Source: Rahnella variigena (GTDB lineage Bacteria; Pseudomonadota; Gammaproteobacteria; Enterobacterales; Enterobacteriaceae). From it: a stretch of DNA of 64,000 bases. The position numbers and the translations under genes are program-made. The notes below the pieces were generated by a model that saw only the letters and a list, made by a program, of their open reading frames with translations, ran no database searches and was not told the origin of the DNA. Positions 1 through 8,468 of the stretch are shown here, in pieces. The stretch's first letter is position 1. Each line of letters begins with the position of its first letter. The DNA lies in NCBI RefSeq assembly GCF_003610915.1, contig NZ_NSDJ01000001.1, positions 2,790,001 to 2,854,000 on the forward strand, read 5' to 3'.

Positions 1-24
1 CATTATGTTAATAGGAAAAATTTC

Positions 25-546
25 GTGAAAAAGAATCTTCTTGCTGTTGCCCTGATCGCCTCTTCTGTATTCGCTTCTTCTGCTTTTGCAGCAGATGGCG
101 CCGTTAACTTCACTGGCACTATCACAGATGCGGCTTGTACGATCGATACTGCTTCTCAAAACCAGGATGTCTTCCTGGGCAATATCGCCCGTACCGCGTT
201 CCCTGTTGCGGGTTCACTGGCCGCTGCCAAAAAATTCACTTTAGTTCTGACCGACTGCCCTGACACCGTGACCGGTGCGACCGTGCGTTTCGACGGTACT
301 CAGGTTTCTGGTGACAACACCGTGCTGGCGCTGACTGCCGGTGACAGCACTGCTTCAGGCGTAGGTATTCAGATTTCTGACAACCAGAACAAAGTGGTTC
401 CGTTGTACGAAGACTCCTCTGTTTATCCGCTGGTCAGCACCGGTCCTAACAACCTGGACTTCAGCGCCCGTTATATCTCCCTGACTGACTCAGTCACTGT
501 GGGTGATGCAAACGGCGTGACTCAGTTCACCGTGGTTTATCAATAA
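25..546 (+). CDS. Major fimbrial subunit (type 1 / FimA-like pilin)
   Basis: Pilin of a chaperone-usher fimbria, expected to polymerise into the surface rod by donor-strand exchange. The 173-residue product starts with a clear Sec signal peptide (two lysines, hydrophobic core, SAFA-A cleavage site near residue 22). The mature part begins with the usual beta-strand followed by a Cys at about residue 38 that pairs with a second Cys near 78, and ends in the family's penultimate aromatic (VVYQ). Start is GTG at 25, behind an AGGAA ribosome site. It is the first gene of a five-gene fimbrial operon; its promoter, and any invertible switch, would lie left of the window. A strong hairpin follows it. 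Family assignment is firm; the exact fimbrial type is not. Confidence 0.93.
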   Translation: MKKNLLAVALIASSVFASSAFAADGAVNFTGTITDAACTIDTASQNQDVFLGNIARTAFPVAGSLAAAKKFTLVLTDCPDTVTGATVRFDGTQVSGDNTVLALTAGDSTASGVGIQISDNQNKVVPLYEDSSVYPLVSTGPNNLDFSARYISLTDSVTVGDANGVTQFTVVYQ

Positions 547-577
547 GCCTTTTGATTCGCTTCAGTTGAATTAAGTC

Positions 578-605
578 AGACCAGGGGAGTGCATGCCCCT
601 GGTCT
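578..605 (+). terminator. Hairpin between pilin and chaperone genes (attenuator-like)
   Basis: A perfect 10-bp stem (AGACCAGGGG at 578-587, CCCCTGGTCT at 596-605) with an 8-nt loop lies just after the pilin stop. There is no long T-run, so partial termination or mRNA stabilisation is more likely than full stop. In fimbrial operons such hairpins help give much more pilin than chaperone and usher. Confidence 0.6.
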
Positions 606-635
606 ATTTGAATGGTTAAGACAGGCAGGGACACC

Positions 636-1322
636 ATGAAAACATGGCGCGCTACAGCGGTGGCAGCATTATTAATGACCTTCGGCATGGCCGCACAGGC
701 GGGTGTCGTGGTCGGCGGCACGCGTCTCATCTATGACGGCGGCAAGAAAGAATCCTCCATCAATATCAGTAACCCCGATAAAACGCCTTATCTGATCCAG
801 TCCTGGGTGGATGGCGCTGAAAACGGCAAAACAGCACCGGCTGACAAAGCGCCGTTCATCGTGACGCCACCTTTATTCCGCCTTGACGGTAATCAGCAAA
901 ACATTCTGCGCGTAGTGCGTGCGGGCGGTGATTTGCCTGAGACCAAAGAGTCGCTGTACTGGCTGAATATCAAATCGATTCCTTCTGCCGAGAAGCGGGA
1001 AAACACCCTGCAGATTGCCGTGAAAACGCGCATCAAGCTGATTTTTCGCCCGTCAGGTGTGAAAAGTACGCTGGAAGAGTCCGCAAAAACGCTGACATGG
1101 AAACGCACCGGTAACCGCATTCAGGTGACCAATCCGTCGGCGCATTACATCACTTTCTTCAACGTGAAAATCAATGGCAGCGCGATGAAGAACGTCACCA
1201 TGGTCGCACCGCAGTCTGATGCCAGTTTTGACTTACCGGCTGGTGTCACCGGCGGATCACTGAGCTGGCAATTCATCAACGATTACGGCGGCACCAGCAA
1301 ACCTTTTATTGCCAGTCTCTGA
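636..1322 (+). CDS. Periplasmic fimbrial chaperone (PapD/FimC family)
   Basis: Chaperone that holds pilin subunits in the periplasm and delivers them to the usher. Start 636 is preferred over the in-frame ATG at 612: it has a GGGA ribosome site at good spacing and begins a signal peptide ending near AAQA-G. The mature protein shows the two-Ig-domain plan: the G/V-x-x-TR-x-IY opening (GGTRLIYDGG), the subunit-capping G1 region with PP-F-R-L (VTPPLFRLDGNQQNILR), and the conserved ESLYWLNIKSIP signature with the nearby K-RIKLIFRP segment. Length, about 228 residues, is normal. It lies between the pilin and usher genes in one operon. Confidence 0.95.
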   Translation: MKTWRATAVAALLMTFGMAAQAGVVVGGTRLIYDGGKKESSINISNPDKTPYLIQSWVDGAENGKTAPADKAPFIVTPPLFRLDGNQQNILRVVRAGGDLPETKESLYWLNIKSIPSAEKRENTLQIAVKTRIKLIFRPSGVKSTLEESAKTLTWKRTGNRIQVTNPSAHYITFFNVKINGSAMKNVTMVAPQSDASFDLPAGVTGGSLSWQFINDYGGTSKPFIASL

Positions 1323-1423
1323 CCTGAATTAATGACCAGCAGAAGTCTGTCACGGCGGTAAACAAGGAAGGCGAGGGAGTAGCGCCAGAAATTCTGGCTG
1401 CGTTGCAACATGGAATTAACACA

Positions 1424-3982
1424 ATGAAGAACAGTACGAAAAGTCATAATTCGACCGGCTTTACGCGTTCCCGGCTTGCCTGGCTGGTGTCGTGCCAGAT
1501 AGCAATGTTAATGGGCGGAACGCATCTGGCCAGCGCAGCGGAATATTTCAACCCGGCCTTACTGGAAATCGATAATCCGGCACAGGGAAATGCGGATCTG
1601 TCGATTTTCGAAGAGGGGGATTTACAGCCGCCAGGCACTTATCGTGTTGATATTTATCTGAATGGGTCAGAGGTCGATACCCGCGACGTAAAATTTACCC
1701 TGACGACGGATGCAGCCGGTAAGCAAAGCCTGCAGCCCTGTCTGAGCGGCGAACTGCTGCGGGATATGGGCGTGAAGATTGGCATGTTCCCCGGCATCCA
1801 GGCGACAGACGAGTGTGCCAATTTCACCGGCGCGATAGCGCAATCCTCTGCTGCTTTCCGCTTCGATCAGCAACGGCTGGATCTGAGCATTCCCCAGGCG
1901 GCGCTGAATTCGCAGGCACGCGGTTACGTGTCTCCCGATAAATGGGATCCGGGCATTCCTGCGTTGCTGATGAACTACAGCTTCAGCGGCGCGAACACTG
2001 AAGCGCGGGAAAACGACACGCGTAACAGCAATACCTATTACCTGAATCTGCGTTCCGGGGCGAATCTGGGTGTCTGGCGTTTGCGTAACTATTCCACCTG
2101 GAACCGCGACAGCAAAGGCACTGACCACTGGGATTCCATCAACACCTATTTGCAACGTGATATCCAGACGCTGCGGAGTCAGCTGACGTTAGGCGACAGT
2201 AACTCGCCGACCGAAGTGTTCGATACGGTGCCGTTTCGCGGTTTACAGCTGGCCTCCGACGACGACATGTTGCCGGACAGCATGAAAGGCTATTCGCCGG
2301 TGGTGCGTGGCATTGCCAACAGTAATGCGCAGGTGACCATCCGCCAGAACGGATATGTCATCTACCAGAGTTACGTGCCTGCCGGGCCTTTTGCCATTTC
2401 AGATCTCTATCCGACAGCGGGCAGCGGCGACCTGAATGTGACGATTAAAGAAGCCGATGGCAGTGAGCGAAACATGGTGGTGCCTTTCGCGTCGGTGCCA
2501 GTGCTTCAGCGCGAAGGACATCTGAAATACAGCTTCACCAGCGGTCAGTACCGCTCGTATAACGATAACGTCGAAAAGACGCCATTCACTCAGGGCACCG
2601 CGATTTATGGTTTATCGCACGGTGCGACGGTGTATGGCGGCTTGCAGGCGGCCAGCAAATACCAGTCGGTGGCGATGGGGCTGGGTCAAAACCTCGGCAG
2701 CATCGGTGCGCTTTCCGCTGATGTGACGCAGGCCTGGACCAAACAGGAAGACGCGCCAAAAGACAGCGGTCAGTCTTACCGTCTGCGTTACGGCAAAAGC
2801 TTTGTTGAGTCAGGCACCAACTTCAGCCTGGCCAGCTACCGCTATTCCACTGCCGGTTTTTACACCTTGCAGGAAGCGCTGGAAAGCTACTCCGGCGGCA
2901 GCGGATATTACAGCGATCACAAGAAAAGCCGCGCTGAACTGACCCTGAGCCAGAACTTGTGGGAAAAGGGCGGTGCGCTTTCGCTGAGTCTGGTGAAAGA
3001 AGAATACTGGAATAACAACCGGTCAACTCAGTCGGGCAGCGTGGGTTACAACAACACCTGGGAAGGCATTTCCTGGGGGGTTAACTACACCTATAACCGC
3101 AATGGTACGGACAGCAACGGCAACCGGACCTATTACACCGATCAGATTGTGGCCGTCAACATCAGCGTGCCGTTGAGCAAATGGCTGCCGGGCAGTTACG
3201 CCACCTATAACCTCAACAGCAGTAAAAACGGTAACACTTCGCATAACGTCGGGTTGAGCGGCACGGCACTGCGTGACGACAATTTGAATTACAACATCAG
3301 TCAGGGTTACACCACGCAGGGGCAGGGTGCGAACGGCTATGCCAGCGCCGACTATAAAGGCGGATACGGCGAAGTGAATGCCGGTTACGGCTACGACCGC
3401 AGCCAGCGCCGTATGGATTACGGTCTGCAGGGCGGCATTTTACTGCACGAAAATGGCGTCACCTTCTCGCAACCGCTGAGTGAAACGGTGGTGCTGGTGA
3501 AAGCGCCGGGCGCCGACGATGTCAGCATCGCCAGCAATACCGGGGTTAAAACCGACTGGCGCGGCTACGCGGTGGTGCCTTACGCCACGGCGTACCGCCG
3601 TAACCAGATTTCCCTTGATACCTCAACCTTGCCGGACAACGTCGATATGACACTGACCAGCACCACGGTGATCCCGACGCGTGGCGCGGTGGTGCGTGCA
3701 GACTTTGATCCGAACGTCGGCCAGCGCGTGCTGATGACACTGACCCGCGCCAACGGCGAGCCGGTGCCATTTGGTGCCACCGCAGGCGTGAACAACGGGG
3801 ACAAGGAGAACAGCAGCATTGTCGGGGACGGCGGGCAGGTTTATCTGTCAGGCATGTCCGACAGCGGCACGCTGACAGTGAAATGGGGTAATTCAGCGGC
3901 GCAGTCCTGTCAGGTGAACTATCGCCTGCCTGAACAACCGGCCACGTCGGGTATTCAACTTATTAACGGAGACTGCCGGTAA
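1424..3982 (+). CDS. Outer-membrane fimbrial usher (PapC/FimD family)
   Basis: Usher: a 24-strand outer-membrane barrel that exports and assembles chaperone-bound pilins. The product is about 852 residues from the ATG at 1424; an in-frame ATG at 1403 lacks a good ribosome site. A signal peptide ends near ASAAE. After it comes YFNPALLEIDNP, the classic usher N-terminal domain start, then the family's ELxRDMGVKIGMFP region and N-domain cysteines. The middle shows RGL-LASDDDMLPDSM, GYSPVVRGIANSNAQVTIRQNG and the plug, then a long glycine/tyrosine-rich barrel. C-terminal domains end with a Cys pair around SCQVNYRLP and the last residues. It is preceded by the chaperone and followed 8 bp later by the adhesin gene. 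Confidence 0.95.
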   Translation: MKNSTKSHNSTGFTRSRLAWLVSCQIAMLMGGTHLASAAEYFNPALLEIDNPAQGNADLSIFEEGDLQPPGTYRVDIYLNGSEVDTRDVKFTLTTDAAGKQSLQPCLSGELLRDMGVKIGMFPGIQATDECANFTGAIAQSSAAFRFDQQRLDLSIPQAALNSQARGYVSPDKWDPGIPALLMNYSFSGANTEARENDTRNSNTYYLNLRSGANLGVWRLRNYSTWNRDSKGTDHWDSINTYLQRDIQTLRSQLTLGDSNSPTEVFDTVPFRGLQLASDDDMLPDSMKGYSPVVRGIANSNAQVTIRQNGYVIYQSYVPAGPFAISDLYPTAGSGDLNVTIKEADGSERNMVVPFASVPVLQREGHLKYSFTSGQYRSYNDNVEKTPFTQGTAIYGLSHGATVYGGLQAASKYQSVAMGLGQNLGSIGALSADVTQAWTKQEDAPKDSGQSYRLRYGKSFVESGTNFSLASYRYSTAGFYTLQEALESYSGGSGYYSDHKKSRAELTLSQNLWEKGGALSLSLVKEEYWNNNRSTQSGSVGYNNTWEGISWGVNYTYNRNGTDSNGNRTYYTDQIVAVNISVPLSKWLPGSYATYNLNSSKNGNTSHNVGLSGTALRDDNLNYNISQGYTTQGQGANGYASADYKGGYGEVNAGYGYDRSQRRMDYGLQGGILLHENGVTFSQPLSETVVLVKAPGADDVSIASNTGVKTDWRGYAVVPYATAYRRNQISLDTSTLPDNVDMTLTSTTVIPTRGAVVRADFDPNVGQRVLMTLTRANGEPVPFGATAGVNNGDKENSSIVGDGGQVYLSGMSDSGTLTVKWGNSAAQSCQVNYRLPEQPATSGIQLINGDCR

Positions 3983-3990
3983 GGCGGAAC

Positions 3991-5085
3991 ATGGACATGA
4001 CCGATCGTATGAATCAATTATCAACAGACGTGACTTCACCACGCCAGCCAATCCTCCGCCACGTGTCCGCGGGTAAGAAGGGCGCATTGTTCGGCCTGAT
4101 GCTGGCCGGTGGCATGTTGAGCGCCAATGCGCAGGCAGGTGACTGCGCCCCGACGGACGGGACAAAATCCTATACGTTCAACATGAGTTATTTGTTAACC
4201 GACCCGACCCAAAACACGGCCGGGAAGATCGTCACCAACGCCTATCAGTGGAACCTCAGCGGTAACTACAATGTGACCTGTTCCTGCACCGGCAGCTACG
4301 TCGGGGGTTACGTGACCGCAAAAGTACCGGATACCGGGCTGGCGTACACCGACGGTAACCTGAATTATTACAGTATTAACGAGTTTCTGGCCGTGGCCAG
4401 TCAGGTTTATATCGCCGGGGGATTTGGCGATTATAAATCGACGCCGTTCACCAGTGTCAGCAACCAGAATACCGCCACCAGCTGCGCCCGATATCCTTAT
4501 GCCACCGGCGCACGCGGCACCATTTCACTCTACTTCCGCCGGCCTTTTGTCGGTGTTCAAACCATTCCGCTGACCAAAGTCGTGGATGTGTATATCGCTT
4601 CTGATGCGACGACGCAGTCGGCCGTTCCTGTCTCTACCGTCTGGATGAGCGGCACAGTGACGGTGCCACAGTCGTGCGTTATCAATGGCGGTGGCGTGAT
4701 CACGGTACCGTTTGGCGACATCTTGTCGGGCGATATCGCCACCAAAGGCCAGATGGCGAAAAACTTCTCGCCGAAAAACGTCAATTTCAACGTGGCCTGC
4801 ACCAATATTTCTGAAGGCGTCAATGTCAGCCTCTCTTTCCAGGGAACGCCGGATGCCAACGATCCGACCGCACTCTCGACGACTAACGCCGATGTGGGCG
4901 TCAGGATCCAGGACAGCGCGGGCGCCACCGTGGCACCGCTCAGCGGCCGCTTACCGCTGACGATGGATTACGCCTCTCAGGTGGGCACGTCGCAGATTAA
5001 TTTATTTCCGATTAACACCAGTGGTAAAGAGCCGGGCACCGGTGATTTCACCGCCACCGCGACTATCCGCGCAGAAATACAGTAA
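3991..5085 (+). CDS. Two-domain fimbrial tip adhesin
   Basis: Probable receptor-binding tip subunit. The 364-residue length is about twice a pilin, as in FimH-type adhesins. A long N-terminal region with a hydrophobic stretch (GALFGLMLAGGMLSANAQA) leads into a Cys-containing N-terminal domain (roughly residues 50-205; CSCTGSYVGG and an unpaired-looking Cys later), the presumed lectin domain. Residues about 220-364 form a pilin domain beginning with VPQSCVINGGGVITVPFGDI and ending TATIRAEIQ. Start 3991 has an AAGGCGG site and lies 8 bp after the usher stop. The signal peptide is unusually long (about 48 residues) if this start is right. What it binds cannot be told from sequence. Confidence 0.85.
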   Translation: MDMTDRMNQLSTDVTSPRQPILRHVSAGKKGALFGLMLAGGMLSANAQAGDCAPTDGTKSYTFNMSYLLTDPTQNTAGKIVTNAYQWNLSGNYNVTCSCTGSYVGGYVTAKVPDTGLAYTDGNLNYYSINEFLAVASQVYIAGGFGDYKSTPFTSVSNQNTATSCARYPYATGARGTISLYFRRPFVGVQTIPLTKVVDVYIASDATTQSAVPVSTVWMSGTVTVPQSCVINGGGVITVPFGDILSGDIATKGQMAKNFSPKNVNFNVACTNISEGVNVSLSFQGTPDANDPTALSTTNADVGVRIQDSAGATVAPLSGRLPLTMDYASQVGTSQINLFPINTSGKEPGTGDFTATATIRAEIQ

Positions 5086-5117
5086 TTCCGGGACGTGACC
5101 GGTAAGGGAATATCACC

Positions 5118-5675
5118 ATGATGAAAGGCTTAACGGCATTTGTAATCACTAAGGGAAAAGCACCAGCGCTGTTTCTGGCGCTTGGGCTGGGGCTGACGGT
5201 CAGCACGCTGTGGCAACCCGCCAGCGCGGACACCATGCTGAATATCACCGGCAATATTAAAGCGTCGCCGTGCACGATCAGCTTGCCTTCCGGCGGAATG
5301 AATGTGGATCTGGGGCAGAAGATTCTGGCCTCGTCGATGGCAGAGGCCGGCTCATCATCAGACTGGAAACCTTTCTCGATTGCGCTGACGGCGTGTCCGG
5401 CCTCGACCTCCGAAGCCACCATGACCGTGAACGGGACACCGGATGAGACTGAGAGCGACATGTACGCCAACACCGGCAGCGCCACGCAGGTGCAAATTCA
5501 GCTGCAAACCAGCGACGGTACGGCACTGGGAAACGCGGCGCAGAAAGTTCAGAACATTGACACCGCCACCCGCAGTACCACGTTCGATATGCGTGCCCGT
5601 GCGTACAGCGCGCAGGGGAAGGTGACGCCGGGGACGATTGTCGGCAGCGTGCAAGTCACGTTTACCTACCAGTAA
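5118..5675 (+). CDS. Minor fimbrial subunit
   Basis: Second pilin-type protein (185 residues), probably an adaptor or terminator subunit. It has a signal peptide ending near PASA-D, then the pilin pattern: ITGNIKASPCTI near the mature N-terminus, a second Cys in LTACPAS, and an aromatic end (VTFTYQ). Start 5118 follows an AAGGGAA site. It is the last structural gene of the fimbrial operon, 32 bp after the adhesin. Fold is clear; position in the fimbria is inferred. Confidence 0.85.
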   Translation: MMKGLTAFVITKGKAPALFLALGLGLTVSTLWQPASADTMLNITGNIKASPCTISLPSGGMNVDLGQKILASSMAEAGSSSDWKPFSIALTACPASTSEATMTVNGTPDETESDMYANTGSATQVQIQLQTSDGTALGNAAQKVQNIDTATRSTTFDMRARAYSAQGKVTPGTIVGSVQVTFTYQ

Positions 5676-5761
5676 GCCGAACGCTCAGCAACTGAGGAAA
5701 ATAAGGATTTTGTACCGGATTATGTCCCTGTCGGGAATGTGACTGAAAAAACAAGGAAGCT

Positions 5762-6475
5762 ATGATGAACAGTGTCGAAAACCTCACGCCGGGTCATGTT
5801 ACCCCTGACGCTTTCCGCCCAAATTTACCGGCGGAAGGCGTACTGATTATGGATGCTTGTCCCGTTACTGCTCTGGGCATGAAGCGTGTACTGACCGGTT
5901 CCTGCGGCATCACAAAATCCGTCAATTATGTACAACGCCTTGCGGGAATTCCGGCAGCCATTGCCCGCTCACTGCCGGCACTGCTTATCATGGACATCTG
6001 CGGCGAAAAGGAATCGGTGCTTGATGGCCTGCGGTTGCTGGCTCATCTGCAAGATTCACATCCGGAGATGAAAATCATCATCTGTACTGATTTCAGCGAT
6101 CACCGCGTGCTGGAACTGCTGGCGTCCTCTCCGGCCAACGGTGTGTTACTTAAACACGAGCCGGAGCTGGCCCTGGTGCAATGTGTTTTTGACGTGATGG
6201 CCGGCGGGGAACAGTGGCTGAGCCCGAAAGCAAAGAGGCTGGTGACGACCACCGCGATGAAAAACCCGGCACTCACCGCCCGTGAACTGGAGGTGCTGAC
6301 CTGTCTTTTCTCGGGCATGAGCGTTTCGAGCGTCGCACAGACGCTGCATCGCGATATCCGCACGGTGAGCACGCATAAGCGTAATGCGATGATGAAACTG
6401 GGTTTTCACAATGACAGTGAACTCTTTGCCCAGGGCACATGGATGGCGAAGATTGGACCGGCTGCCAGCCATTAA
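5762..6475 (+). CDS. LuxR-type response-regulator-like protein 1 (fimbria-linked)
   Basis: A 237-residue protein with an N-terminal receiver-like half and a C-terminal LuxR/FixJ helix-turn-helix. The receiver part keeps an acidic residue at the first strand (VLIMDACPVTALGM), a candidate phospho-acceptor Asp in LLIMDICGE, and a Lys in VLLKHEPE, so phosphorylation is possible though the acidic pair is reduced. The HTH starts at LTARELEVLTCLFSGMS and ends STHKRNAMMKLGF, typical of the family. It has an AAGGA site just before the start and lies 86 bp after the last pilin gene, same strand, so it is probably co-transcribed or a local regulator of the fimbriae (compare FimZ). No sensor kinase is nearby. 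Confidence 0.85.
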   Translation: MMNSVENLTPGHVTPDAFRPNLPAEGVLIMDACPVTALGMKRVLTGSCGITKSVNYVQRLAGIPAAIARSLPALLIMDICGEKESVLDGLRLLAHLQDSHPEMKIIICTDFSDHRVLELLASSPANGVLLKHEPELALVQCVFDVMAGGEQWLSPKAKRLVTTTAMKNPALTARELEVLTCLFSGMSVSSVAQTLHRDIRTVSTHKRNAMMKLGFHNDSELFAQGTWMAKIGPAASH

Positions 6476-6550
6476 TCCCGGTGGCAAAAGGGCATCCGCA
6501 AATGGAACGGTGCCGGGAAATGACGCCCGGCAGCAAGGAGCAAGAGAGTT

Positions 6551-7201
6551 ATGCATCATACTCATACATCGACCCGCGCCGTGGCGCTGATGGACAGTCA
6601 GCCGCTGACGCTCTCCGGACTGTCATCACTGATTAAGTCCATTGATAGCGGCTGCGATATCCGCGTGAAAGAGACATGTCTGGAGAAAATATCAGAGGCC
6701 CTGATGTATCAGTCCGTGGATATTCTGGTGACGGATCTGCAAAGCGCGCAGGAAAACCTGCACCAGGGGCTGGATATTCTGCTAAATCTCAGTGAGCAAT
6801 TTCCCCGTTTGAATATGGTGGTCTATACGCTTTGCCATAACGGCAACGAACTGCGAAAGCTGGTAAACCAGCGCAATATCAGTCTGATTGCACGCGGTGA
6901 ATCGCTAAGCGACACAGAGGATTATTTCAGACAGGCATTTGCCCGAAAGCGCGTTTTAAGCCCGCGGATCTGTTGCGACCTGGTGCGTCTGACTGAGCAA
7001 AACATTCAGGTTTCCGCACGGATCACGCGAAGCGAAACTGAGGTGTTGCGACATCTTTATAACGGCATGGACCTGCGTGAAATTGCGCAAGCTAAGCAGC
7101 TGAGCATCAAAACCATCAGTGCGCACAAATGCAATGCGATGCGTAAGCTGGGAGTGAAAACCGATTCCGAGCTGTTCCTGATGTTGAAAAACATGTGCTA
7201 A
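6551..7201 (+). CDS. LuxR-type response-regulator-like protein 2 (degenerate receiver)
   Basis: A 216-residue relative of the preceding protein with the same plan: receiver-like N-terminal half and LuxR HTH (ITRSETEVLRHLYNGM through SAHKCNAMRKLGV). The first-strand Asp (VALMDSQPLTLSG) and an Asp in DILVTDLQS remain, but the switch Lys of true receivers appears replaced (SLIARGES). Phosphorylation-independent action is therefore likely. AAGGA precedes the start by about 10 nt. The pair looks like a local duplication or a two-part regulator; their target is most likely the fimbrial operon, but that is inference from position. Confidence 0.82.
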   Translation: MHHTHTSTRAVALMDSQPLTLSGLSSLIKSIDSGCDIRVKETCLEKISEALMYQSVDILVTDLQSAQENLHQGLDILLNLSEQFPRLNMVVYTLCHNGNELRKLVNQRNISLIARGESLSDTEDYFRQAFARKRVLSPRICCDLVRLTEQNIQVSARITRSETEVLRHLYNGMDLREIAQAKQLSIKTISAHKCNAMRKLGVKTDSELFLMLKNMC

Positions 7202-7273
7202 AAAACAGGTCTTAAAAAATGTCTTCAAAAAGGTGATGAACAGGCCGTGAAGGGGAGAGGCCGACGGGCGGGA

Positions 7274-7308
7274 GGAAATGCCCCTTCATAATTAAAGCGG
7301 GCATTTCC
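7274..7308. terminator. Hairpin between regulator 2 and the recombinase gene
   Basis: A 10-bp perfect stem (GGAAATGCCC at 7274-7283 and GGGCATTTCC at 7299-7308) with a 15-nt AT-rich loop sits between two convergent genes. T-runs are weak on both sides, so it is called a bidirectional terminator with moderate confidence. Confidence 0.5.
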
Positions 7309-7331
7309 GTTTGGGGCGCAGATCAATACGG

Positions 7332-7883
7332 CTAAATATTGATGGCCCTGAACCGCTCTGCATTACTTGCCGTATAAATAACGGTATTTTGAATATTTCT
7401 GTGGCCGAGATAATCCTGAATCAGCCGGGTGTCACATCCTTTATCTGCCAGCGCAAACCCGCAGGCATGGCGGAGCATATGAGGATGAACATTGACATTG
7501 ATACCGGCTTGTTTTCCATAGTTGCGTATTAAACGGTAGATCTGCTGGCGGGAGATCTGACCACCGTGTCGTGAGAGAAATAACCACTCAGTGTCTGAAT
7601 CAAGATATTGCGAACGGACTTTCAGCCAGTCTTTAATTGCCTTTACCTCGCGGATTTGTAACGGGTGATGAACCGAAAAACCATTTTTCAGCCGGGATAT
7701 GTGAATTATATTCGTTGCCAGCTCAATGTCGTTTACCCGTAACTTTGTTAATTCACTGACGCGAAGGCCATGAATGAAACACATTAATAACATGCATTTA
7801 TCTCTGACTGCGTTCTTTCCGACCGCAGTTGCGGCGACCAGTTTCTCAATTTCCAAATGAGTGAGATATTTTCTCCCTGCCAT
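7332..7883 (-). CDS. FimB/FimE-type tyrosine recombinase
   Basis: Site-specific recombinase of the small fimbrial-switch class (183 residues; FimB is about 200). All catalytic residues are visible: Arg41 in CFIHGLRVSE, Lys66 in RLKNGFS, His135 and Arg138 in HPHMLRHACGF, His161 in YLGHRNI and the nucleophile Tyr170 in IYTASNAERF. These blocks resemble E. coli FimB strongly. In E. coli the enzyme inverts a promoter segment flanked by short inverted repeats ahead of fimA; here it lies at the distal end of the operon, convergent to the regulator genes. The expected target, ahead of position 25, is outside the window. Confidence 0.92.
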   Translation of the reverse strand: MAGRKYLTHLEIEKLVAATAVGKNAVRDKCMLLMCFIHGLRVSELTKLRVNDIELATNIIHISRLKNGFSVHHPLQIREVKAIKDWLKVRSQYLDSDTEWLFLSRHGGQISRQQIYRLIRNYGKQAGINVNVHPHMLRHACGFALADKGCDTRLIQDYLGHRNIQNTVIYTASNAERFRAINI

Positions 7884-8468
7884 TGTCCTAATCCTTTGAG
7901 CAATTCTTTTATTTTACAGGTTGTTGTGCTTCATACGCGATGGTGAGCTATTTAAGCATTAGATTATACATTCAGCAAATGAATTATTCAGACTATGTAT
8001 TATTCGCCGGCTTATGTAATTAAATTTCGGGATTTAGATCCCAAAAATATAATGTAATAAGGAAATCATTATGCATGAAATTAGTTTTTCTGCCTGCGTT
8101 GTTTAATTTAAAAGTTATTTAAACAGGCCCCATAATTAATTGTTTTGTTTATCAATCTTAGAGGATCCCAGGATTATTCCTATTAGGCGTGCCCCGTCTG
8201 ACTGGCGGGTAAATCATAAGCGTCCGGCGCGATGATATTTTCGTGATTGTCACAAAATAGCCAAATGTAAATTTTACCGGCGACGACTCAGCACCCTACG
8301 CTATTTTCACTTTCCTGAACCAGGCACGCCGTCCCGTTTGATTTAGGGAAAAGACCTCAAAACCTCCCTTTGTTCTCCCCATCAAACCTGCTGATGTTTG
8401 TCATGCTAAGCCTGAAATTGTGCCTGTCGCGTTTTTATGCGCCGGGTAAATGCTGACAGGAACCGCCG
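7884..8468. other. 585-bp gene-free region before flhB
   Basis: An AT-rich left part (upstream of the recombinase start) and a GC-balanced right part (upstream of flhB) carry the promoters of both divergent genes. I found no open frame with a convincing start, and no inverted-repeat pair good enough to be a fim switch. Confidence 0.5.

Noticed and set aside
7311..8134. TTGGGGC-like sequences on both sides of the recombinase gene, recalling E. coli fim repeats
   Set aside because: Only about six bases agree between the two copies.
8186..8330. 8-bp inverted repeats GGCGTGCC / GGCACGCC as a fim-type invertible switch
   Set aside because: An 8-bp pair is expected by chance in about 600 bp, the flanks do not match, and the segment is not ahead of a fimbrial gene.
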